Shown piece by piece: positions 1 through 4,924 of a stretch of 6,851 nucleotides of DNA; positions within the stretch are counted from its first letter, which is position 1, and every line of letters starts with the position of its first letter. Position numbers and translations under genes: made by a program. Source of the DNA: Acidobacteriota bacterium (GTDB taxonomy: Bacteria; Acidobacteriota; Blastocatellia; Pyrinomonadales; Pyrinomonadaceae); NCBI GenBank assembly GCA_013813755.1, contig JACCRD010000207.1, forward strand, positions 1-6,851. Reading direction: 5' to 3'. The notes beneath the pieces are model-generated. The model ran no database searches. It was not told the origin of the DNA and saw only the letters and a list, made by a program, of their open reading frames with translations.

Positions 1-54
1 AGTGAGCGGAAAAAGCCTTGTGCCAAAACCTGCGGCTAAAATCATTGCTTTCAT
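1..54 (-). CDS. Sugar-phosphate nucleotidyltransferase, N-terminal fragment cut by the window edge
   Basis: Reading the - strand from the ATG at 54-52 gives 18 uninterrupted codons, MKAMILAAGFGTRLFPLT, up to the window edge. This is the signature start of NTP_transferase-fold enzymes: a first beta strand followed by the G-x-G-T-R-L-x-P-L-T loop that binds the nucleoside triphosphate. Family members join a sugar 1-phosphate to an NTP, releasing pyrophosphate and giving an activated nucleotide sugar for cell-envelope polysaccharide. The MKAMILAAG opening is common in mannose-1-phosphate guanylyltransferase-like and MurNAc-1-phosphate uridylyltransferase (MurU)-like proteins and also in glucose-1-phosphate thymidylyltransferases. 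The sugar and base cannot be decided from 18 residues. No Shine-Dalgarno sequence precedes the start. The gene is divergent from hemD, with 125 bp between the start codons. Confidence 0.85.
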   Translation of the reverse strand, partial: MKAMILAAGFGTRLFPLT

Positions 55-88
55 AACGGATGTCGTCAAAGGGCAAATTGCAGTTGTT

Positions 89-118
89 TTGCAAACTTAT
101 CGAACTTCAAACCATACT
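89..118 (+). promoter_or_regulatory. Candidate hemD promoter (TTGCAA, 18 bp, CATACT)
   Basis: TTGCAA at 89-94 matches four of six bases of the sigma70 -35 consensus. CATACT at 113-118 matches four of six of the -10, with an 18-bp spacer. Transcription would begin near 125, leaving about 55 bases before the hemD ATG. It shares its -10 region with the candidate opposite-strand promoter, so both could not be occupied at once. The match is weak, and part of it lies inside the direct repeat. Confidence 0.3.
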
Positions 119-139
119 TTTTTTGCATTTTAATTGCAA
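111..139 (-). promoter_or_regulatory. Candidate nucleotidyltransferase promoter (TTGCAA, 17 bp, TATGGT)
   Basis: On the - strand, TTGCAA (139-134) is followed after exactly 17 bp by TATGGT (116-111). Each hexamer matches four of six consensus bases. Transcription would start near 104, about 50 bases before the ATG at 54. The -35 is the palindromic core of the second repeat copy. The spacing is ideal but the hexamers are only moderate. Confidence 0.3.
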
Positions 140-179
140 ACTTGCAGAAACTTCGAATGCCGGTAAACTCAGATAAACA

Positions 180-926
180 ATGTCGAATTCAGCAGTCGAA
201 AAAAACTATGCGTTATTTGATACGCCGCCCAACCAAAAACTGATTTCCGCGCTTTCCGGTAAGGGCGCGAACATTATTTTATTTCCGTTTGTCGAAACAA
301 AAAAAATTACTTTAAGCGCTGAATCAATTTTGTTTTTGAAAAATTTGACAAGTTTTGACTGGATAATTTTCCCGGATGTTTTTACGGTTGAATTTTTTTT
401 GCAAAATTTGGACGAACTCGGAATTGATTTGTTTGAACTCGACGCGGTCAATGTCTGCGTGTTTGGCGAATCGATTGCGGACAAATTGCGCTTTGTGCAG
501 CTTCATGCGGATGTTATCGCGGATTTCAACGATGAGAGCGAGGTGTTTCAAACTTTATCGAATTATTTGTCCAACGAATTTCAAAATTTGAATATTATTC
601 TGGCAAAAGAAGTTTCGTTTGAATATGAAATAAAAAATGAGTTGACAAAACGTGGCGCTAGGGTTGAGGAATTGTCTCTGTATTCGGCAAAAAGTTCTCG
701 TCAAAGCAATCTGGTAAAACTTAAAACACTTTTGAAGGGCGGCGCGATCGATGAATTTATATTTTCCTCTGAAGAAGATATGGAAGCATTGAGGCATTAT
801 TTTGCCGGCGAATCCGTCACCGAAGTGTTGAAGGAAATCAAAATATCAACTGTTTCGCAGAGTGTTTTTCAAACGCTTAAAGAAAATAATTTACGACCGG
901 AAATTTTTCATCCGGGCAAAAAATGA
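180..926 (+). CDS. hemD: HemD-like uroporphyrinogen-III synthase
   Basis: Uroporphyrinogen-III synthase closes hydroxymethylbilane into uroporphyrinogen III while inverting ring D, the cytoplasmic branch point to heme, siroheme and cobalamin. The 248-residue length is normal for the family. The two-lobed HemD pattern is visible. Lobe 1 has GANIILFPFVE (29-39), the domain-crossing FDWIIFPDVFTVEFF (59-73) and VCVFGESIADKL (92-103). Lobe 2 has NIILAKE (138-144), the strand with the usual tyrosine GARVEELSLYSA (159-170) and IDEFIFSSEEDMEAL (190-204). The tail STVSQSVFQTLKENNLRPEI stands where families normally show a Gly-rich 'GPxTA..L' segment. The protein is divergent: FPD replaces the usual F-T-S at 64-66, and the second Gly-Pro is missing. 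An in-frame TAA at 174-176 fixes ATG 180 as the first usable start. No Shine-Dalgarno is present. No hemC, hemB or other heme gene adjoins it here. A degenerate HemD-fold protein is the main alternative. Confidence 0.78.
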   Translation: MSNSAVEKNYALFDTPPNQKLISALSGKGANIILFPFVETKKITLSAESILFLKNLTSFDWIIFPDVFTVEFFLQNLDELGIDLFELDAVNVCVFGESIADKLRFVQLHADVIADFNDESEVFQTLSNYLSNEFQNLNIILAKEVSFEYEIKNELTKRGARVEELSLYSAKSSRQSNLVKLKTLLKGGAIDEFIFSSEEDMEALRHYFAGESVTEVLKEIKISTVSQSVFQTLKENNLRPEIFHPGKK

Positions 927-983
927 AATTTGTGTGAATGTCAGATTTTTTACTTAAAAATTTCGTAACGATTGTTCGAATTT

Positions 984-992
984 TGTTAAAAT
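984..992 (+). promoter_or_regulatory. Candidate extended -10 promoter upstream of the MFS gene
   Basis: TG, one base, then TAAAAT (984-992) forms an extended -10 element, five of six against TATAAT. No recognisable -35 lies 16-18 bp upstream. Transcription would begin about 6 bases before the ATG at 1005, giving an almost leaderless mRNA, which would suit a gene with no Shine-Dalgarno. The surrounding DNA is very AT-rich, so a chance match is quite possible. Confidence 0.3.
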
Positions 993-1004
993 AATTTTTC
1001 ATCA

Positions 1005-2378
1005 ATGGAACAACTGAAAATACAAAAAAATGACCGGCGGGAAATCTTCGGCTGGCTAATTTACGATTGGGCAAACTCGGCGTTTTACACAACCGTCGTC
1101 AGCGTTTTGCTCGGACCTTACCTGACTTCTCTGGCGCAGGCGCACGTTGGCGAAAACGGTGTTGTCTTAAATTTCGGGTTTCTTGGCGCGGTAACGGCAA
1201 AAAATCTTTTCCCCTTAAGTATCACCGTTTCAGTTTTATGTCAGGTTCTTTTTCTGCCTGCTTTAGGCGCGATCGCCGATTATTCAAATTTGAAGAAACG
1301 GTTAATGGCGTTTTTTTGTTATTTGGGGGTAACGGCAAGCTGCTTTTTATTTTTTGTGTCCGGTAACAATTACGTTTTGGGCAGCGTTTTGCTGATCATC
1401 GCCAACCTCAGTTTCGGCGCGGCGAATGTTTTTTATAACGCGTATCTGGTTGATTTGACCACCGAAGACAGGCGCGATTTTATTTCAAGTTACGGATTTG
1501 CAAGCGGTTACGTCGGCGGCATAATTGTCTTGATATTAAATATTTTATTTGTCCAAAACGCCGAATCATTCGGCTTGACAACTTCATTTGCCGTTCGTTT
1601 ATCTTTGCTCGCGGCATCACTCTGGTGGGGAATCTTCGCGACGGTAACATTTTACCTAATCAAATCACGCGGAGCGTTTAAGGAACTTCCCAAAGATAGA
1701 AATCTTGTCTCGATCGGGTTTGGCGAACTTGCCGGAACGTTTCGGGAGTTGAAAAAACTGCGTTATACGGCGCGGTTTCTCATCGCCAGTTTTTGTTATA
1801 ACAACGGAATACAAACCGTCATTACCAGCGCGTCGGTTTTTCTTTCGCAGGAATTATTCGTTGCTAGAGGACTCGAAGCGAGCCAATCTTTTCTTTTAGG
1901 AATATTCCTGGTCGCGCAAATTTCCGCGCTCGTCGGTTCGATTGGTTTTGAACGACTGGCACGAATTATCGGTGCGAAAAAAACGCTTTTAATTTCGCTA
2001 TTTATCTGGATTTGTATTGTCATTTTCGCTTACGGATTTTTGCAGGAAGTTTGGCAAGCCTGGGTAATGAGCGTCTTTATCGGCTTGGTTCTGGGCAGTT
2101 CGCAGGCGCTTTCACGTTCTTTGTATTCACAGATGATTCCCGCCGGGCGTGAATCCTCGTTTTTCGGACTTTATGAAATTTCCGAGCGCGGAACTTCGCT
2201 GATCGGCTCTCTGGTTTTTGGCGTTGTGGTCGGCATTACAGGTTCTTTTCGCCAAGCGATTTTGTCAATGATTCTATTTTTTGCGATCGGAATTATCATC
2301 CTGCTTCTGACCGATACAAGGCGCGCCATTCTCGAAGCTGGAAACAATGCGCCCGAAGATGCGGCAGAACCAAAATAA
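1005..2378 (+). CDS. UMF1/Atg22-type MFS transporter
   Basis: A 457-residue inner-membrane protein of the major facilitator superfamily, matching the UMF1 family (related to yeast Atg22, a vacuolar amino-acid effluxer). Family marks in order: YDWANSAFYT (20-29) at the end of a short cytoplasmic N-terminus, GAIADYSNLKKR (88-99) in the loop after TM2, YNAYL (144-148), SGYVGG (167-172), NNGIQT (266-271) where relatives often have DGxQT, then SQALSRSLYSQMIP (366-379) and FFGLYEIS (386-393). About twelve hydrophobic spans fit roughly 15-42, 69-92, 100-119, 124-146, 167-184, 198-219, 256-281, 296-317, 325-346, 349-369, 396-412 and 418-437, with the usual central cytoplasmic loop near 220-255. The C-terminal tail is short and charged. 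The substrate of bacterial members is not established, so amino-acid or small-solute efflux is only an analogy. An in-frame TAA at 987-989 and no earlier start codon support ATG 1005. No Shine-Dalgarno. It follows hemD by 78 bp. Confidence 0.92.
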   Translation: MEQLKIQKNDRREIFGWLIYDWANSAFYTTVVSVLLGPYLTSLAQAHVGENGVVLNFGFLGAVTAKNLFPLSITVSVLCQVLFLPALGAIADYSNLKKRLMAFFCYLGVTASCFLFFVSGNNYVLGSVLLIIANLSFGAANVFYNAYLVDLTTEDRRDFISSYGFASGYVGGIIVLILNILFVQNAESFGLTTSFAVRLSLLAASLWWGIFATVTFYLIKSRGAFKELPKDRNLVSIGFGELAGTFRELKKLRYTARFLIASFCYNNGIQTVITSASVFLSQELFVARGLEASQSFLLGIFLVAQISALVGSIGFERLARIIGAKKTLLISLFIWICIVIFAYGFLQEVWQAWVMSVFIGLVLGSSQALSRSLYSQMIPAGRESSFFGLYEISERGTSLIGSLVFGVVVGITGSFRQAILSMILFFAIGIIILLLTDTRRAILEAGNNAPEDAAEPK

Positions 2379-2383
2379 TTGTT

Positions 2384-2411
2384 TTGTTTTGGGTAGACAC
2401 TCGGATATAAT
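2384..2411 (+). promoter_or_regulatory. Sigma70-type promoter of the LOG-like gene (TTGTTT, 16 bp, TATAAT)
   Basis: A perfect TATAAT -10 lies at 2406-2411. A partial -35, TTGTTT (2384-2389), stands 16 bp upstream. Transcription would start near 2418, with a leader of about 40 bases before ATG 2458. It begins just after the MFS stop codon (2376-2378), so the downstream genes probably form a transcription unit of their own. It is the best-looking promoter in the window. Confidence 0.55.
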
Positions 2412-2457
2412 CTTAGACAATTTTGACAAGTAAAAACTTTTTGCCAAATCAATTAAC

Positions 2458-3030
2458 ATGACTGAAACAGCCGATGATAAAATCGTCACAATTTTTGGAG
2501 GCTCCCGGTGCAGCGAGATTTCCGTCGAATACAAACAAGCCAAAGCGATCGGCGCTTTTTTGGCGGAAGCCGGTTTTACGATTTGTACGGGCGGTTACTT
2601 GGGCGTGATGGAAGGCGCTTCACGCGGCGCGCGGGAAAAAGGCGGGCGCGTGCTTGGAATTGTGATGAATCAATTCAAATCCGAGCCGAATCGCTATCTG
2701 ACGGACAAAGTGGCGACCAATCATTTTTACGGGCGGCTCCAGAATTTAATTGATCGTTCGGTGGGTTTCATCGCTCTCCGCGGCGGAATGGGAACAGTGA
2801 CGGAAGTTTCTCTGGTGTGGAACAAACTGCAAACCGGAGTAATTGAAAAACGCCCGTTGGTGCTGCTTGGTGAGTGTTGGCGGGATGTTGTAAATTCGTG
2901 GCAGCGAAATCTGGCGGTCAGCGATACTGATGTCGCTCTGCTTGATTTTGCAGATACCGCCGAGGAAGCATTTGAAATATTTTTGAGCAAAATAAATGTG
3001 AAAAATACAAAATTTACGGAGGTTTTATGA
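2458..3030 (+). CDS. LOG-family (lysine-decarboxylase-like fold) protein, putative nucleoside-5'-monophosphate phosphoribohydrolase
   Basis: A 190-residue cytoplasmic Rossmann-type protein, the usual length of bacterial LOG proteins. Characterised relatives cleave the N-glycosidic bond of cytokinin riboside 5'-monophosphates or AMP, releasing base and ribose 5-phosphate. Despite the old 'lysine decarboxylase' label they do not bind PLP. Visible motifs: the first beta strand and loop TIFGGSR (11-17), TGGYLGVMEGASRGA (44-58) with the glycine-rich phosphate loop, RVLGI (64-68), and RGGMGTVTE (108-116), which corresponds to the PGGxGTxxE catalytic motif. Its glutamate is E116, and its usual first proline is arginine here. 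The basic residues between 79 and 100 would contact phosphate. The last line of the fold, RPLVLLG (132-138), is typical. An in-frame TAA at 2431-2433 precedes ATG 2458, and there is no Shine-Dalgarno. Its stop overlaps the next start as ATGA (3027-3030). The substrate is not shown by the sequence. Confidence 0.85.
   Translation: MTETADDKIVTIFGGSRCSEISVEYKQAKAIGAFLAEAGFTICTGGYLGVMEGASRGAREKGGRVLGIVMNQFKSEPNRYLTDKVATNHFYGRLQNLIDRSVGFIALRGGMGTVTEVSLVWNKLQTGVIEKRPLVLLGECWRDVVNSWQRNLAVSDTDVALLDFADTAEEAFEIFLSKINVKNTKFTEVL
3018..3022 (+). promoter_or_regulatory. Shine-Dalgarno of the exported-protein gene, inside the LOG-like gene
   Basis: GGAGG ends four bases before ATG 3027, within the last codons of the LOG-like gene. 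The spacing is short but the match is complete. Together with the ATGA overlap it supports ATG 3027 and translational coupling. It is one of only two clear Shine-Dalgarno sites before the complete genes here. Confidence 0.75.
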
Positions 3031-3848
3031 AAAAGATTTTGTTGATGACAATTGTGTCAATCGCCTTTCTAAGTGCTGGGACGACTGCCCAAACAATTTT
3101 TATTCCGCGCCCCCCGGTAATTTATATCCCGCAGTTGGATCCAGTCCGGATGCATATCCAAAACCTAGTGTTTCGAAATATGGTCACTGCCGCTTCGCAA
3201 AGAGGTGGAACGACCGGCGCTAAAAAACGCTCTCCGGCGGCAGGAGCGGTAGATTACACAATGTTCAATCCGCGGCAGGAAAATTATCTGCCCAAAATGT
3301 TAGCGCAAGCAAGCAAAGGGAACGCAGCCGAGCAGCGCCAAGCCGAACAATTCTTTAATTCTTTAATAGAAAGATATGAGCAGGGTTCGCCCCATCACGA
3401 GTTGCCGAAAAATGAACTAGCCTACGCGCTTGTCCACTTCATCTTAGTTAATTACGAGGCTTACTATGATTTAGGTCCGGCGCCGATCGAAAAAGATCCA
3501 TGGGCAAAACGAGCCAGAACCGAATCTCATCGAACTGCTTTAATGAATGAAAAAACGTCGCTTCTGACCACGACTGAGGAAGACAGAGCGATGTATTACC
3601 AATTTAAGGAAATGCTGTCGGCAAAACCTGAATTTAAGAAAATGACTGATAAGCAGAAACAGGAAATGACCGAAACATTGGTTATTATGAGCAGAATTAT
3701 CAACCTAGCCCACGAGAAGGCAATCGAAAATGATGAAGAACAATTACTTCAGGAATCACATCAAGCGGCAGAAAAAGGTTTGGAGGAACTGCTCGGTGTG
3801 CCAATTGATAAAATCAAGTTTGACCTGACCGGTATTCACCTTAAATAA
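3027..3848 (+). CDS. Exported protein of unknown function
   Basis: I do not firmly recognise this 273-residue protein. Residues 1-21 are a classical Sec signal peptide: MKK, the hydrophobic run ILLMTIVSIAFLSAG, then TTA with probable signal peptidase I cleavage after A21. No lipobox cysteine is present, and the mature protein has no cysteine and no further membrane span, so a soluble periplasmic or secreted protein is expected. The mature N-terminus is proline-rich with repeated hydrophobic P-x-I pieces (25-38). Residues 53-75 are a flexible basic, Gly/Ala/Thr stretch. From about 88 onward it looks all-helical and highly charged. A central segment ELAYALVHFILVNYEAYYD (130-148) is the likely core, followed by a long Lys/Glu-rich helical tail (183-255). 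The pattern recalls the uncharacterised DUF6683-type proteins, a weak memory-based resemblance only. Coupling to the LOG-like gene by a 4-base overlap suggests joint expression. It is unlikely to be spurious because start, ribosome site and signal peptide agree. Confidence 0.85.
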   Translation: MKKILLMTIVSIAFLSAGTTAQTIFIPRPPVIYIPQLDPVRMHIQNLVFRNMVTAASQRGGTTGAKKRSPAAGAVDYTMFNPRQENYLPKMLAQASKGNAAEQRQAEQFFNSLIERYEQGSPHHELPKNELAYALVHFILVNYEAYYDLGPAPIEKDPWAKRARTESHRTALMNEKTSLLTTTEEDRAMYYQFKEMLSAKPEFKKMTDKQKQEMTETLVIMSRIINLAHEKAIENDEEQLLQESHQAAEKGLEELLGVPIDKIKFDLTGIHLK

Positions 3849-3944
3849 TTAAATACAATCTGAAACGGAGTCATTTGCCAATTTTAAACGGTTCTGGTTA
3901 GCAATTCCTTTGCAAAAAATAGAACTTGATTGCGTTAATTTTTC

Positions 3945-3949
3945 AGGAG
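3945..3949 (+). promoter_or_regulatory. Shine-Dalgarno of the AIM24 gene
   Basis: AGGAG lies seven bases before ATG 3957, which is ideal spacing. It favours ATG 3957 over the out-of-frame ATG at 3952, which sits only two bases after the site. Confidence 0.7.
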
Positions 3950-3956
3950 TTATGTT

Positions 3957-4868
3957 ATGAATTGTCCGAAATGTAATTCGGCTCTATTGCCCAACGCGAG
4001 ATTTTGCGGAGCCTGCGGTTTGCAGATGCCGCCAACACCTCAAACGTATCAGGAAAATCGGACACCGCCGCCGCACAATAATTACGGCGATCAACAGACA
4101 ACAAATCAGGAAGCGTTTCATTTAGATGCCGACGGGCGCGGGCGCGGGCGTGGATATGAATGGGAAATCAAACATCAGGGCGCTTTTGCTTTAGCGGTGG
4201 TTAATTTGCAGGCTGAAAATTCCGTCTCGGCGGAGGCGGGCGCGATGGTTTCGATGTCGGCTAATGTCGAACTTCATTCAGAAATGAAGGGCGGCGTATT
4301 TGGCGCGTTGAAGCGTGCCGTCGGCGGCGAATCCGCTTTTGTTTCAACATTTACAGCAAGGGGAAGTGCCGGTGAAGTAACGCTCGCGCCCGGAACTCCC
4401 GGCGATGTCGTCGGAATTGAAATGAACAACCAGACGTTTATGGTGCAGTCAAGTTCGTATCTCGCCGGTGATCCGGGTTTGCAGATCGACACAAAGTTCG
4501 GCGGCGCGAAATCCTGGCTCGGCGGCGAAGGATTATTTCTTTTGCAAATCAACGGTTCGGGACTGCTTTTAATTTCTTCTTTTGGCGCGATTCACCGCAA
4601 ATATTTGCGTCCCGGCGAGCAATATGTGATTGACACCGGACATCTCGTCGCGTGGGAAGGACAGATGCGCTATGAATTGAGAAAAGCCGCGAAAAGTGGG
4701 TTTTTCCGAAGCCTTCTGAGCGGCGAAGGGTTGGTCGCAGAATTCTACGGTCCCGGCGAAATTTTAATTCAAACCAGAAATTTAAGAGCTTTTGCCGGAC
4801 TTCTCAAACCATTTTTCCCATCACAGGGCGGAAGCAGCGGCGGCATAAATGTTGGATTTGGTAATTAA
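3957..4868 (+). CDS. Zinc-ribbon plus AIM24-domain protein (TIGR00266-like)
   Basis: The 303-residue protein has three parts. Residues 1-25 form a zinc ribbon with CPKC (3-6) and CGAC (17-20), the four likely zinc ligands. Residues 26-66 are a low-complexity Pro/Gln/Asn linker ending in GRGRGRG (60-66). Residues 68-285 are an AIM24 domain, a beta-rich fold related to the TRAP RNA-binding attenuator. Family marks there are GGVFGALKRAVGGESAFV (112-129), LAPGTPGDVV (143-152), YLAGDPGLQIDTKFGG (168-183), GEGLFLLQINGSG (190-202), DTGHLVAWEG (226-235), SGEGLVAEFYGPG (255-267) and QTR (272-274). In yeast, AIM24 helps organise mitochondrial inner-membrane complexes; bacterial members have no settled role. 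There is no signal peptide, so it should be cytoplasmic, and the cysteine pairs fit that. The Gly/Ser tail (290-303) is short and disordered. An in-frame TAA at 3936-3938 bounds the start. It follows the exported-protein gene by 108 bp. Confidence 0.9.
   Translation: MNCPKCNSALLPNARFCGACGLQMPPTPQTYQENRTPPPHNNYGDQQTTNQEAFHLDADGRGRGRGYEWEIKHQGAFALAVVNLQAENSVSAEAGAMVSMSANVELHSEMKGGVFGALKRAVGGESAFVSTFTARGSAGEVTLAPGTPGDVVGIEMNNQTFMVQSSSYLAGDPGLQIDTKFGGAKSWLGGEGLFLLQINGSGLLLISSFGAIHRKYLRPGEQYVIDTGHLVAWEGQMRYELRKAAKSGFFRSLLSGEGLVAEFYGPGEILIQTRNLRAFAGLLKPFFPSQGGSSGGINVGFGN
4134..4151 (+). repeat. Three tandem GGGCGC hexamers in the AIM24 linker
   Basis: GGGCGC occurs at 4134-4139 and 4140-4145, and a third copy, GGGCGT, at 4146-4151. 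In frame they encode Gly-Arg three times, the centre of GRGRGRG between the zinc ribbon and the AIM24 domain. The unit length is a multiple of three, so copy-number change would lengthen or shorten the linker without a frameshift. Confidence 0.8.
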
Positions 4869-4924
4869 ATTCTGAACCATGACATTTTTCTGACGCGCAT
4901 TTAATTTTTTTTCTTAAATTTGAT

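Larger units (their letters stand above)
78..154. repeat. Two-copy imperfect direct repeat, period 45 bp, between divergent genes
   Basis: TTGCA, six other bases, then TTGCAAACTT occurs at 78-98 and again at 123-143. Both parts keep the same 11-bp internal offset and lie exactly 45 bp apart. The similarity runs on with one inserted base into GAACTTC (102-108) and AAACTTC (148-154). TTGCAA is itself palindromic, so each copy could be read on either strand. The repeat fills most of the 125-bp region between the nucleotidyltransferase and hemD. A paired binding site for a regulator is one inference; a local duplication that has decayed is the alternative. Confidence 0.6.

Noticed and set aside
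906..928. TTTCAT/ATGAAA hairpin at the hemD stop as a terminator
   Set aside because: Six AT-rich pairs with an 11-base loop and no T tract directly after it; too weak.
945..961. ATTTTT/AAAAAT hairpin between hemD and the MFS gene as a terminator
   Set aside because: All A-T pairs with no GC content; easily produced by base composition.
206..1092. Long open frames on the opposite strand and in alternative frames across hemD and its downstream gap
   Set aside because: They shadow well-supported family proteins, have no ribosome sites, and their translations show no recognisable domains. The same applies to the alternative frames in the other genes.
2423..2455. Perfect TTGACA (2423-2428) as a second promoter for the LOG-like gene
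   Set aside because: No acceptable -10 lies 16-18 bp downstream; the nearest AT-rich hexamer is too far and too close to the start codon.
3952..3960. Two-codon ORF ATG-TTA-TGA overlapping the AIM24 start, as a possible attenuating mini-ORF
   Set aside because: It lies only two bases after the Shine-Dalgarno, too close for efficient initiation, and such a short string is expected by chance.
4879..4905. ATGACA and TTTAAT as a ptsI promoter
   Set aside because: Each hexamer matches five of six bases, but the spacer is only 15 bp, shorter than sigma70 polymerase usually accepts. Left as an unproven possibility.
4899..4919. ATTTAA/TTAAAT inverted repeat upstream of ptsI as an operator or terminator
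   Set aside because: A-T only, six pairs around a T run; expected by chance in this composition.
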